Shown here: piece by piece, positions 44,835 to 53,958 of the stretch | Layout: the number at the start of each line of letters is the position of its first letter | Numbering within the stretch: position 1 is the stretch's first letter | From: Cerina sp048266425 | Lineage (GTDB): Bacteria > Bacteroidota > Bacteroidia > Flavobacteriales > Flavobacteriaceae | Assembly: GCA_048266425.1 (NCBI GenBank) | Contig: JBLWZN010000024.1 | Coordinates: 1 to 64,000 of the forward strand | Reading direction: 5' to 3' | DNA: 64,000 nucleotides | The notes under the pieces: generated by a model | Told to the model about the DNA's origin: nothing | What the model saw: the letters and a program-made list of their open reading frames with translations, nothing else | Database searches by the model: none | Made by a program: the position numbers and the translations under genes

Positions 44835-46067
44835 TCAATAGGTGCTTTCCTTAGGATAGCACATATAGTATTTGATAACCGTTTTTGAAAGTGCTTTTAA
44901 ATTGAGTTGATCTGACGCCTTGGCTACATCCGTGATTTTTCCGTTTCTTCTCAGGATATTGATGTTCTGATGCTTCTGATCATAAGCCTGGTTTGTAATC
45001 TTATTCGAAAAGACAAAGTAAGAAGCCTCTATATCTGTTAAGTGGTGTTTGTTTTTGAAAAGGTCAAAATGCTTTTGCAACCTATCCTTATCTATTGGTT
45101 TATTTTTCATTTTGGTCTTAAGCAACCTTCTGTTGATCAACATTTGGCAGAGTCTGGATAGAACAAAGTCCGGATTTTCTTGCCATAGTTTAATGGCGGC
45201 CAGGATATCTATATCGTCCAATTGGGCAAAAAGCACTAAAGTGTGTTCATCAAATTTATTCTTATCCACCTTATTTTCCATAAAATGGAGCAATGCTTTG
45301 CTGGCATGCAAGGATTTTCCCATGGCAATGAGTTCTTTCGCACGCTGCAAGATCTTTATCAATAACTGCTCTGCCACCAGGCTGGTTTTGTGCAAATAAA
45401 CTTGCCAATACATAAACCTCCGGGCCATTAAAAATTTTTCTACCGAATAGATGCCCTTTTCCTCAACCACCAACTCACCATCAACGACATTCAACATGGT
45501 GATCAGACGTTCGGAATTTATATTTCCTTCGGCAACCCCGGTATAAAAACTATCCCGCTTAAGATAGTCCATTCGGTCCATATCCAGCTGGCTCGACACC
45601 AACTGGTTTAAAAATTTTTTAGGATATTCGGCTTTGAAAATTGCTATTGCGGTAGATAAGGCCCCATTAAACTTATCGTTCAGTGCTTCCATAAAAAGCA
45701 GGGAAATGTACTCGTGGTCTACCCCATCTACCAAACTATGCTCCATCGCGTGCGAAAAGGGTCCGTGGCCGATATCGTGCAACAAAATGGCACATAATAG
45801 TCCCTGCTCCTCCTCGGCAGATATGTCCACCCCCTTATAACGAAGTACTTGTATAGCCTGCTGCATTAAATGCATACATCCCAATGCATGGTGAAAGCGC
45901 GTGTGGTGCGCCCCTGGATAGACCAAATACGAGAGGCCCATCTGGGAGATTCTTCTCAGCCTTTGAAAATAGGGATCGGCAATAAGATTAAATATTAACG
46001 TATTTGGAATCCCTATAAATCCGTAAATTGGGTCGTTGAAAATTTTAAGTTTGTTCAATTTTGTCAA
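44835..46067 (-). CDS. HD-domain phosphohydrolase
   Basis: A protein of about 410 aa of the dNTPase/SAMHD1-like HD superfamily. The metal set is visible: RRISQMGLSYLVYPGAHHTRFHHALGCMHLM, then LLHDIGHGPFSHAMEHSL and SSQLDMDRMDYLKRDSFYTG. It may hydrolyse nucleotides. No ATG is available at the N-terminus; I pick the TTG at 46067 (giving MTKLNKLKIFNDPIYGF), though a TTG at 46100 also keeps the frame. A -7 box TAATTTTG lies at 46138-46131 (minus). Confidence 0.85.
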   Translation of the reverse strand: MTKLNKLKIFNDPIYGFIGIPNTLIFNLIADPYFQRLRRISQMGLSYLVYPGAHHTRFHHALGCMHLMQQAIQVLRYKGVDISAEEEQGLLCAILLHDIGHGPFSHAMEHSLVDGVDHEYISLLFMEALNDKFNGALSTAIAIFKAEYPKKFLNQLVSSQLDMDRMDYLKRDSFYTGVAEGNINSERLITMLNVVDGELVVEEKGIYSVEKFLMARRFMYWQVYLHKTSLVAEQLLIKILQRAKELIAMGKSLHASKALLHFMENKVDKNKFDEHTLVLFAQLDDIDILAAIKLWQENPDFVLSRLCQMLINRRLLKTKMKNKPIDKDRLQKHFDLFKNKHHLTDIEASYFVFSNKITNQAYDQKHQNINILRRNGKITDVAKASDQLNLKALSKTVIKYYMCYPKESTY

Positions 46068-46130
46068 AATGCATTGGCTTTCATGAGGCAATGTAGTCAA
46101 GCTTTTAAAAAAAACACATGTACCTTAGCG

Positions 46131-46138
46131 CAAAATTA
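46131..46138 (-). promoter_or_regulatory. Predicted -7 box of HD phosphohydrolase gene
   Basis: CAAAATTA on the plus strand is TAATTTTG on the minus strand, matching TAnnTTTG. No clear -33 partner. Confidence 0.3.
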
Positions 46139-46301
46139 ACTTATTTTGACGTTTCTCGGTTTGCCGGGTACACAAGCGATTAAAAAATTGAAAAGGTTGA
46201 ATTGGGAACTTGGAATAAAGTACCTCGGTATTTTCACGGTATAAAGTGATGATCCCCTTTTCCATTGTTAATTGCCAAAAATTAAATCTAGAATAGTTTG
46301 T

Positions 46302-47846
46302 ATGAACAAAATAACCATTTTATGGGTAGATGATGAAATTGATCTATTGAAACCGCACATTATCTTTCTGGAAAGCAAGGGTTATCAGGTAATAACCTGT
46401 AAAAGTGGGCGCGAGGCTTTGGAAGAATTGCCCAAATCCCGTTTGGATATTGTTTTTTTGGATGAAAATATGCCCGGGATTTCCGGTCTGGAAACCTTGA
46501 CCGAAATAAAATCCATGGATGCTTCCCTCCCTGTAGTGATGATAACCAAGAGCGAAGAGGAAATGATCATGGAAGAGGCTATTGGTTCCAAGATAGCGGA
46601 TTATTTGATAAAACCGGTCAACCCTAACCAAATATTGTTATCCCTCAAGAAAAACTTGGACCATTCCCGTCTGGTTTCCGAAAAAACCACTGCGAACTAT
46701 CAACAGGAATTTCGAAAAATTGCGATGGACCTCTCTATGGTAAACGATTACGAGGGATGGGCAGAGTTATACAAGAAATTGATTTACTGGGAACTGCGTT
46801 TGGAGGAAATTGAGGATTCCGCCATGTTCGAAATCCTCGAATCACAAAAAACGGAAGCGAATTTGCAATTTGGCAAATTTGTCGACAAACACTACAAAAA
46901 TTGGTTTCGCCCAAACGAAGGTCCTGTAATGTCCCATACCCTATTTAGGGAATTGGTGCAGCCAGAAATAAAAAATAGCAAAACCCTAATGGTGGTTATC
47001 GACAATCTAAGGTACGACCAATGGTTGGCCTTCGAGGACACCTTTGCCCCATTTTATCGAAAAACAAAGGAAGTACCATATTACAGTATTCTACCAACTG
47101 CAACGCAATACGCCCGAAATGCTATTTTTTCTGGATTGATGCCATTGGATATGTCGAAGAAATATCCGAAATGGTGGAAAAATGACAATGAGGAAGGTGG
47201 TAAAAACCTTTTTGAGGCCGAATTTTTGGGGGAACAACTAAAGCGATTAGGGCTCAATTTAAAATGGGAGTACCACAAGATAAGTAGTTTAAAACAAGGG
47301 AAACAACTTTCCCAAAATTTTAAGTCCCAAAAGGACAATGACCTTACCGTGATCGTCTATAATTTTGTGGATATGCTCTCCCATTCCAAGACCGAAATGG
47401 AGGTCATAAAAGAGTTGGCATCCAACGATAAGGCCTATAGGTCCCTTGCCCAGAGTTGGTTCAAGAATTCGCCTTTGCTCGAAATCATACAGCAGGCACA
47501 GGCCATGGGACTAAAATTGATCGTTACCACCGATCATGGCACCATCAACGTAAAACAGCCTTCCAAGGTGGTTGGCGACAAGGAAACCAGCCTTAATTTA
47601 AGATACAAGACGGGCCGCAGCCTTACCTACGAGGAAAAGGAGGTATTGGAGGCCAAAGACCCTAGCACGATACATTTGCCTTCTATAAATATGAGCAGTT
47701 CCTTTATTTTCGCAAAGAATGACCTGTTTTTTGCCTACCCTAATAATTTCAATCATTATGTGAGCTATTACCGAAATACCTACCAACACGGTGGTGTTTC
47801 CCTGGAAGAGATGATCATTCCCTTTGTGGTGATGGAGGCCAAATAA
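46302..47846 (+). CDS. porX: PorX: response regulator with PglZ domain
   Basis: A 514-aa two-domain regulator. The receiver domain has the acidic pair Asp10-Asp11, phospho-acceptor Asp54 in VFLDENMPG and Lys83 in MITKSEEE. A linker leads to a PglZ/alkaline phosphatase-type domain with VVIDNLRYDQW, SILPTATQYARNAIFSG and VTTDHGTINVKQP, the metal-site Asp/His/Thr. In Bacteroidota PorX is the response regulator of type IX secretion (with PorY). I start at MNKITILW; an upstream ATG at 46272 would add ten residues. tsaE follows 11 bases later. Confidence 0.92.
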   Translation: MNKITILWVDDEIDLLKPHIIFLESKGYQVITCKSGREALEELPKSRLDIVFLDENMPGISGLETLTEIKSMDASLPVVMITKSEEEMIMEEAIGSKIADYLIKPVNPNQILLSLKKNLDHSRLVSEKTTANYQQEFRKIAMDLSMVNDYEGWAELYKKLIYWELRLEEIEDSAMFEILESQKTEANLQFGKFVDKHYKNWFRPNEGPVMSHTLFRELVQPEIKNSKTLMVVIDNLRYDQWLAFEDTFAPFYRKTKEVPYYSILPTATQYARNAIFSGLMPLDMSKKYPKWWKNDNEEGGKNLFEAEFLGEQLKRLGLNLKWEYHKISSLKQGKQLSQNFKSQKDNDLTVIVYNFVDMLSHSKTEMEVIKELASNDKAYRSLAQSWFKNSPLLEIIQQAQAMGLKLIVTTDHGTINVKQPSKVVGDKETSLNLRYKTGRSLTYEEKEVLEAKDPSTIHLPSINMSSSFIFAKNDLFFAYPNNFNHYVSYYRNTYQHGGVSLEEMIIPFVVMEAK

Positions 47847-47857
47847 ATTCTTTAAAT

Positions 47858-48277
47858 ATGGAATCGATCTTCAAAATAAAGGAAATTCCCCGGATTGCAA
47901 GCCATATCCTGAAAACAGCGCCCTCCAAAACCCTTGCTTTCCATGGAGAAATGGGGGCCGGCAAAACTACCTTGATCAAGGCTTTGGTTGCGGAATTGGG
48001 CGGAAAGGGATCGACCAGTAGCCCTACCTTTGGGATTGTGAACGAATATCAAAATGAGAACGGGGAACTATTGGCCTATCACTTTGACTTTTACCGTTTA
48101 AACGATCCTTCGGAGGCGCTCGACATGGGGCTGGAGGATTATCTGTATTCCGATGCTTGGATCTTTATGGAATGGCCGGAGAAGATAGCCGAATTACTTC
48201 CCCCTGATGCCACGGATATCTGGCTGGAGGTCGTGGATGATGATACCCGGCGAATTGGAATGGGTTTGAAGGCTTGA
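47858..48277 (+). CDS. tsaE: tRNA t6A37 biosynthesis ATPase
   Basis: A 139-aa P-loop protein. Walker A is GEMGAGKT (30-37); SSPTFGIVNEY, FDFYRLNDPSEALDMGLEDYL and FMEWPEKI are typical of TsaE. It assists TsaB-TsaD in N6-threonylcarbamoyladenosine formation. Its position after porX is a common flavobacterial arrangement. Confidence 0.94.
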   Translation: MESIFKIKEIPRIASHILKTAPSKTLAFHGEMGAGKTTLIKALVAELGGKGSTSSPTFGIVNEYQNENGELLAYHFDFYRLNDPSEALDMGLEDYLYSDAWIFMEWPEKIAELLPPDATDIWLEVVDDDTRRIGMGLKA

Positions 48278-48679
48278 TAGTCCAAGAACCAATTTCAAGT
48301 TCAAAAGGTTTAGCGGCTAGGACAATTTAATTTTTGTGGAAAACCGATCTTGGCCATACCTGAACCTTCAACCTATGCCATTGACCAAACCCACCAACTG
48401 TAACTTCATACTGCCTAAATTTCCCTTTTCGTATTTCTAGTTTCGTATTTTCCAATAAGCTGTTGTTTCAAACAAAGGGATTTACCGTTCATCGATGCAA
48501 CTATATGTATCCCCTTTTTATTGCTGAAATATCGATGAACGGTAAAAAAATCGATGAAACGCTAGGTTTTTAAGATGTAATGCATTAATTTTCCGACGAA
48601 ATACAACAAGATGGTAATTTTTTTCCTACATTTGTATTGAAAGTGAAAACCAATATTAACTAAAAACCCTTTAATTACG
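48278..48679. promoter_or_regulatory. Regulatory spacer before repeat-peptide lipoprotein
   Basis: 402 bases without a gene. The first 200 bases show nothing. A 16-bp inverted repeat with LytTR-like words lies at 48481-48546, a third related word near 48550-48560, and a -7 box TACATTTG at 48627-48634 (TAnnTTTG), about 45 bases before the start codon. Confidence 0.6.
48481..48557. promoter_or_regulatory. Inverted-repeat operator with LytTR-like half sites
   Basis: TTACCGTTCATCGAT (48482-48496) and its exact reverse complement (48531-48545) are 34 bases apart, 16 bp counting the outer T/A pair. ACCGTTCAT fits the published LytTR half-site form [TA][AC][CA]GTTN[AG][TG]. A third copy of ATCGATGA is at 48550-48557. 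It lies about 70 bases upstream of the -7 box, a position fit for activation. The factor is inferred. Confidence 0.6.
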
Positions 48680-48865
48680 ATGAACACCAAAAAAACTTTA
48701 TTAGCCCTTGTGGCATGTGTGGCATTTATAGGGACGTCCTGCACTTCTACCAGTACTGCAGAGGAGGATGGCCTGTATAATGTTAATTCTGTTGACAGAA
48801 CCAAGGTAAAACTTTACCCAACAGGGGTTGACAGAACTAAGGTCAAATTATACCCAACTGGATAA
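48680..48865 (+). CDS. Tiny lipoprotein with two identical 12-residue repeats
   Basis: A 61-aa lipoprotein: signal peptide and lipobox GTSC (Cys21), a short acidic spacer (AEEDGLYNVNS), then VDRTKVKLYPTG twice, ending exactly at the stop codon. The two 36-base units differ at six positions, all synonymous, so the peptide itself appears to be under selection. Mature length is about 41 residues. I do not recognise a named family. It has its own promoter box, an inverted-repeat operator upstream and a terminator downstream. A secreted or surface-exposed signalling or adhesive peptide is possible but unproven. Confidence 0.8.
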   Translation: MNTKKTLLALVACVAFIGTSCTSTSTAEEDGLYNVNSVDRTKVKLYPTGVDRTKVKLYPTG

Positions 48866-48887
48866 TTTGATTTTTTAATGAAAAATT

Positions 48888-48922
48888 AAAAAGGGTTTCT
48901 AAATACTAGAATCCCTTTTTTT
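48888..48922 (+). terminator. Intrinsic terminator of repeat-peptide gene
   Basis: AAAAAGGGTTTCTA (48888-48901) pairs with TAGAATCCCTTTTT (48907-48920) with one mismatch, loop AATAC, then a T-run. It closes the small lipoprotein transcript. Confidence 0.85.
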
Positions 48923-48965
48923 ATGTTATAATAATTAATTGATCCCAAATCATTTAATTTCAAAA

Positions 48966-49589
48966 ATGTCAAAACCTGCCTTAGACATCGACAAAGCCGC
49001 CAAGAAAAAGAAGGCGAGAAGCCTTCTAATGGGAAGTATTATAGCCATTGTAATAGCTATAACCCCCTATATATTTTATTCCTATAATTGGTTTCCTACA
49101 ACCAATAAAGTAGATTTATTCTTTTTTACATTTGAAAGTAATTATCAGGAGAGCATATCCATTGTGATGTGGTTTTTTATGGCCAAATTTGTCCCCCTTC
49201 TATTATTAATATTATGGTTTTTTACCTGTAAACATTGGTGGTACCATGTGTTATTGATTCCCATAGCTATGTTTGCTTTTCAAGTTGTGGGGCTTATTCA
49301 ACAAGAGAGGTATTTGGATGAAATTGAAATATACTGGTTGATCCCAATCATGATGGTAATAACACCATTTGTATATTTTATACGGATAAAATTATTCGAT
49401 AAACACGTACTGGGCATTGATTTGGAAGCTATAGATGCGGAGCTCAAAGAATATAAGGAAAAGGAGCGTATAGAAAAGGAAAGCTTGGAAAAAGAAAAGG
49501 CCAAGCAAGTGGAAAGTGAAAAAAATGATTCCCGCGAGACTATCCCGTTTTCTCCCGACCGTTTGGTTGAGTACAAACAGACCAAATAG
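48966..49589 (+). CDS. Four-helix membrane protein with charged tail, function unknown
   Basis: A 207-aa protein. A Lys-rich N-terminus (KKKKAR) leads to about four membrane segments (GSIIAIVIAITPYIFYS, VMWFFMAKFVPLLLLILWFF, VLLIPIAMFAFQVVGLI, WLIPIMMVITPFVYFI), and the last 60 residues are a strongly charged coiled-coil-like tail (KEYKEKERIEKESLEKEKAK). I start at MSKPALDI; an upstream in-frame ATG (48939) lies close to the terminator. It is separated from the repeat-peptide gene by a terminator, so a shared job is not implied by transcription. No family recognised. Confidence 0.72.
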   Translation: MSKPALDIDKAAKKKKARSLLMGSIIAIVIAITPYIFYSYNWFPTTNKVDLFFFTFESNYQESISIVMWFFMAKFVPLLLLILWFFTCKHWWYHVLLIPIAMFAFQVVGLIQQERYLDEIEIYWLIPIMMVITPFVYFIRIKLFDKHVLGIDLEAIDAELKEYKEKERIEKESLEKEKAKQVESEKNDSRETIPFSPDRLVEYKQTK

Positions 49590-49811
49590 ATAAATTTCCA
49601 GTCCGACCATTTACGTGACTGATCTTTCACGCGCGGTAATGCTGCTTTTTTCCTATCGAAGGTATCTTCCTATTTTATATTTTCTCCTCCATTTTATTGG
49701 GTTTCGATTCCCTAATAGTCCATTTTTTAAAATCAAGTTTCACCAAAAAATTGTAGTTTTGGCCTAGGTTGTTCCAATACACTTTGGAACATATCCTTTA
49801 ATCTAGAATCT

Positions 49812-51011
49812 ATGGGCCAACCTACTTCTCCCTTCAGCAAACAACAGCTACTTCCCCAGGAGGAGATGCTGGAAGTCTTTCGACAAAAGGGAGAACTCTT
49901 TATTGGTATTCCTAAGGAGAATCAGATTTTAGAAAAACGCATCTGCCTTACTCCCGATGCCGTTAATGCATTAACTGCCCATGGACATCGCATATTGATC
50001 GAGGCAGGGGCCGGACTGGGGGCACATTATACCGATTTGGACTATACCAATGCAGGTGCAGAGATAACCAGGGACACAAAAAAAGTGTATTCCTGTCCGA
50101 TGCTCCTTAAGGTGGAACCCCTTTCTTTTTCTGAAATTCAACTAATAAACCCACAAACTATAGTTATATCGGCCCTTCAACTTAAAACCCAGTCCAAGAA
50201 ATATTTTGAGGAATTGGCAAAAAGAAGGATTACGGCCATTGGGTTCGAATATATTCGAGACGATGATGGCAAATTCCCTGCGGTACGTTCCTTAAGTGAA
50301 ATTGCAGGTATTTCATCGGTACTTATCGCTTCCGAAATTATGTCGGCCACCAATAAGGGCAACGGACTAATGTTTGGAAATATCAGTGGCGTTCCCCCTG
50401 CAGAAGTCGTTATTATTGGTGCGGGGACAGTAGGTGAGTTTGCAGCGAGATCAGCACTAGGTCTAGGGGCAAATGTAAAAATATTCGACAATTCCATCAC
50501 CAAATTGAGGAACATCCAAACCCATCTCAGGCAGACGGTCTATACTTCCACCTTACAACCCAAGAACCTTTTAAAGGCGCTGAAACGGTGTGATGTGGCC
50601 ATTGGCGCAGTCCGCGGGAAAGATCGGTCTCCTGTAGTGGTGACTTCTACCATGGTGGAACATATGAAGAAAGGAGCGGTTATCATAGATGTAAGCATCG
50701 ACACCGGAGGGTGTTTTGAAACCAGTGAGATAACTACCCATGGCAAGCCAACGATGGAAAAATACGGAGTCATTCATTATGGGGTGCCCAATATCCCTTC
50801 CCGGTATCCAAAAACCGCAACCATTTCCATAAGCAATATCTTTACCCCTTATTTGCTTAAAATTGGTGAGGATGGGGGGCTGGAAAATGCACTACGCTTC
50901 GATAAGGGCCTTAGGAACGGCCTCTATATGTATCATGGTATATTAACCAACAAATCTGTAGGAGAATGGTTCGACCTTTCTTATAGCGACATCAACTTTC
51001 TTATTTTTTAA
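49812..51011 (+). CDS. ald: Alanine dehydrogenase
   Basis: A 399-aa NAD-dependent enzyme converting L-alanine to pyruvate and ammonia. IGIPKENQILEKRICLTPDAV opens the catalytic domain; the nucleotide fold is VVIIGAGTVGEFAARSALGLGA, with MEHMKKGAVIIDVSIDTGGC and HYGVPNIPSRYPKTAT. It has an N-terminal extension of about 30 residues compared with the shortest homologues, common in Bacteroidota. The DUF4258 gene follows after 3 bases. Confidence 0.9.
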   Translation: MGQPTSPFSKQQLLPQEEMLEVFRQKGELFIGIPKENQILEKRICLTPDAVNALTAHGHRILIEAGAGLGAHYTDLDYTNAGAEITRDTKKVYSCPMLLKVEPLSFSEIQLINPQTIVISALQLKTQSKKYFEELAKRRITAIGFEYIRDDDGKFPAVRSLSEIAGISSVLIASEIMSATNKGNGLMFGNISGVPPAEVVIIGAGTVGEFAARSALGLGANVKIFDNSITKLRNIQTHLRQTVYTSTLQPKNLLKALKRCDVAIGAVRGKDRSPVVVTSTMVEHMKKGAVIIDVSIDTGGCFETSEITTHGKPTMEKYGVIHYGVPNIPSRYPKTATISISNIFTPYLLKIGEDGGLENALRFDKGLRNGLYMYHGILTNKSVGEWFDLSYSDINFLIF

Positions 51012-51014
51012 TTC

Positions 51015-51395
51015 ATGCCTCTTTTAAAACGTTTTGGACTATTTTTTATTGGACTATCCATGGGATTGGTTTTCCTAACTTTTTTCTATAAGAACAAGAC
51101 CCGCGGCACCGATGCAGGTTTTTGTTACCTGCCTAATTGTAGGGTCCTAAAGAACATACGCTCCAAACCGGTGACCAATTCGGACCCGGTTAACCAATTG
51201 TTGCAAAATAAGGAGCTGGATTCCGTTGATTTAAGAAACTTTTTATACCAAGGCGATGTAGATTTCGACAAAAGCGACACGGAATCGGAGCCTTGCAAGA
51301 CCTATGTGATAGAAGGGTTGGTCGGGAAAAGGAAAGCAGTGGCCCACATTAAGAATTGCGAGGATAACGCCGTAATTGAAAAAGTGGAATTTTAA
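51015..51395 (+). CDS. DUF4258 small membrane-anchored protein
   Basis: A 126-aa protein with one N-terminal hydrophobic segment (FGLFFIGLSMGLVFLTFFY) and a domain about residues 37-126 matching DUF4258 (GFCYLPNCRVLKNIRS...VEGLVGKRKAVAHIKNCEDNAVIEKVEF). Function unknown. It is placed directly after ald, three bases downstream. Confidence 0.82.
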   Translation: MPLLKRFGLFFIGLSMGLVFLTFFYKNKTRGTDAGFCYLPNCRVLKNIRSKPVTNSDPVNQLLQNKELDSVDLRNFLYQGDVDFDKSDTESEPCKTYVIEGLVGKRKAVAHIKNCEDNAVIEKVEF

Positions 51396-51535
51396 TAATT
51401 GTTCCTTCTATAACAGCCTTGGGCGTATCCTCGAAATCCATACCTTTAATATTCGATCAACTTGACAAGACTTGGTTGGCCGGCCGATGTTTTAAAAACC
51501 AATAAAATATTTTGGGTTGAGTTTGAAATTGGACT

Positions 51536-52702
51536 TCAGATTTTCCTCCTGTCCCTTTCCTTTTTTAACAAAGCCAGCTCCCTGCTCGTTTGGCCTGCCA
51601 CGGAGGTATTTTCCTCCGCACGACGGATCAAATAGGGCATTACGTCCCTTACCGGCCCAAAGGGCAGATATTTGGCCACATTGTACCCTTTGGCGGCCAG
51701 ATTATAGGAAATATTGTCGCTCATTCCATACAATTGCCCAAACCAAATACGGGTATCATTGGGGAGAATGTTATGCTGCTCCATTAATTCCATTAAGTTA
51801 TAACTGCTGATTTCGTTATGCGTGCCGGCAAAAATGGATACTATGGACAAATGATCCATTAAATAGCCCATCACGGCATCAAAATTATCATCGGTTTCCT
51901 TCTTGGATGCACATATGGGAGTTGGATACAACTTGCGCTCGGCCCGGTCATTTTCCTTTTCCATATAGGCTCCGCGCACCAATTTAAATCCAAGTTTAAA
52001 GTTATCCTTCTTAGCCATTTGGACCATTTTTTTGGCATATTCAAAACGGTCCCAACGATATAGTTGCAAAGTATTAAAAACGATGGCCTTTTCCTTATTG
52101 TATTTGCGCATCATCCGCTCTACCAAATGATCGGCAGCATCCTGGATCCAACTTTCCTCCGCATCGATCAACAGGGATACATCCAGATTATAGGCCTTTT
52201 GGCATACAGTGTCATATCGCTCCTGTACCCTGTACCACTCTTCCTGTTCCTTTGGGTTCAATGCGCTCCCGGTATTGACCTTTTTGTACAAGGCAAACCT
52301 ACCAAACCCGGAGGGTTTGAATACAGCAAAGGGCATAGCGTCCTTCTCTTTGACAAAATTGAGGATTTCCAAAGTTTTTTGGAGTGCGGCATCAAATTGC
52401 TTTTCAGTTTCCTTGCCTTCCACCGAATAATCGAGTACAGAGCTTACTCCTTTTGCATACATCTTGTCTATTATGGACAGACAATCCTTTTCATTCACCC
52501 CACCACAAAAATGATCAAAAACTGTGGCCCTGATTAGCTTTTCTACAGGTAGATGTGCCTTTATTGCAAAATTGGTCGCGGCTGCGCCAATTTTCACCAA
52601 AGGCTCGTTGGCGATCATACGGAATAGGAAATAGGCGCGCTCCAATTCAGAGTCTGATTTAAGCGCAAACGCAGTTGCGGTATCCTCAAAAATTCGGTTC
52701 AT
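51536..52702 (-). CDS. Proline dehydrogenase
   Basis: A 388-aa monofunctional FAD-dependent proline dehydrogenase of the PutA N-terminal barrel type. VLDYSVEGKETEKQFDA, LIDAEESWIQDAADHLVERMM, KLVRGAYMEKENDRA, AGTHNEIS and YLPFGPVRDVMPYLIRRAEENTSV cover the barrel and the flavin/proline site (R-R-A-E-E-N). It oxidises proline to pyrroline-5-carboxylate. The second enzyme is not in the window. It converges with the DUF4258 gene. Confidence 0.93.
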   Translation of the reverse strand: MNRIFEDTATAFALKSDSELERAYFLFRMIANEPLVKIGAAATNFAIKAHLPVEKLIRATVFDHFCGGVNEKDCLSIIDKMYAKGVSSVLDYSVEGKETEKQFDAALQKTLEILNFVKEKDAMPFAVFKPSGFGRFALYKKVNTGSALNPKEQEEWYRVQERYDTVCQKAYNLDVSLLIDAEESWIQDAADHLVERMMRKYNKEKAIVFNTLQLYRWDRFEYAKKMVQMAKKDNFKLGFKLVRGAYMEKENDRAERKLYPTPICASKKETDDNFDAVMGYLMDHLSIVSIFAGTHNEISSYNLMELMEQHNILPNDTRIWFGQLYGMSDNISYNLAAKGYNVAKYLPFGPVRDVMPYLIRRAEENTSVAGQTSRELALLKKERDRRKI

Positions 52703-52797
52703 TATTATGAATTAATCAAGCGATCAAAGATAATAACGGAAAATTTATTTTATCATTAAAAATTGCCTTTATTTTGTTGCCTTGTTAAAAATTCATC

Positions 52798-53859
52798 ATG
52801 CAATCCATAACCACTTCTTCCTATTCCATCCATTTTAATGACCTGGCCTATAAAGCGCTTAATCTACATTTGGAAAAATCGGGCTATTCAACACTTTTCA
52901 TATTGGTAGACGAGAATACGTTTGACCATTGTCTTCCTAACTTTATGGCTCAGATTCTGGGGGATTATCATTTTGAAGTAATTGAAATAGAACCGGGGGA
53001 AGACCATAAGAATATTGAAACCTGTACCCAGGTGTGGGGAGCACTGTCAGAGTTGGGGGCCGATCGTAAAAGTGTACTCGTCAATCTAGGCGGTGGTGTC
53101 ATTACCGATCTTGGTGGATTTGTAGCTTCAACCTTTAAGAGGGGCATCGATTTTATCAATGTACCCACTACCCTACTGTCCATGGTGGATGCTTCCGTCG
53201 GTGGAAAAACGGGGGTGGATCTTGGACCTTTAAAAAATCAGATAGGGGTCATCAATCAGCCCGTAATGGTCCTTATAATTACCGAATTTCTCGAAACTTT
53301 GGAAGAAAGGCAATTACAAAGCGGCTTTGCGGAAATGTTGAAGCATGGATTGATCCGTGATAGGGAATATTGGTCCACGCTAAAAGAAGTGGCTGATTTT
53401 AAAACTTTGGACAAATTGATATACGATTCGGTAGTCATAAAAAATCAAGTGGTATTGCAGGACCCAACCGAGCAGAACCTGCGAAAATCGCTCAATTTTG
53501 GGCACACTTTGGGCCATGCCATTGAATCTTATTTTCTAGCTAGCGATTCACATAAAACCTTGCTCCACGGGGAAGCCATAGCGGCAGGAATGATTTTGGA
53601 AGCATTTCTTTCCAAAGAACTTACGGGACTTTCACAGTCGGAATTGGAGGATATAAAAAGCGCCTTTGCCAGCAGGTATCCAAAGGTGGATTTTTCAGGG
53701 GACGATATATACAATATAGTGGACTTGATGAGATTTGATAAGAAAAACTCCCATGGCAACATCAATTTTGCGCTCCTTAAATCCATAGGGGAAACGGTTT
53801 TGGACATTCGGGTTCCACAAGAGTTGTATGCCCCCGCTTTTGCATACTACAAAGAATAA
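52798..53859 (+). CDS. aroB: 3-Dehydroquinate synthase
   Basis: A 353-aa NAD- and metal-dependent enzyme of the shikimate pathway. GGGVITDLGGFVASTFKRGIDFINVPTTLLSMVDASVGGKTGVD is the NAD and substrate core; the metal ligands are in FAEMLKHGLI, FGHTLGHAIES and LLHGEAIAAGM. Divergent from proline dehydrogenase, 95 bases apart. aroC lies 7 kb further on, so the pathway is scattered. Confidence 0.95.
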   Translation: MQSITTSSYSIHFNDLAYKALNLHLEKSGYSTLFILVDENTFDHCLPNFMAQILGDYHFEVIEIEPGEDHKNIETCTQVWGALSELGADRKSVLVNLGGGVITDLGGFVASTFKRGIDFINVPTTLLSMVDASVGGKTGVDLGPLKNQIGVINQPVMVLIITEFLETLEERQLQSGFAEMLKHGLIRDREYWSTLKEVADFKTLDKLIYDSVVIKNQVVLQDPTEQNLRKSLNFGHTLGHAIESYFLASDSHKTLLHGEAIAAGMILEAFLSKELTGLSQSELEDIKSAFASRYPKVDFSGDDIYNIVDLMRFDKKNSHGNINFALLKSIGETVLDIRVPQELYAPAFAYYKE

Positions 53860-53958
53860 GGGCTTCATATACTAAAACCGTTGTTTTACAACTAATTAAA
53901 AGTTTCAAAAGGAAAAAATCATAGTTTAGGTAAACTAAATATCCCTAAAAACCAAACT

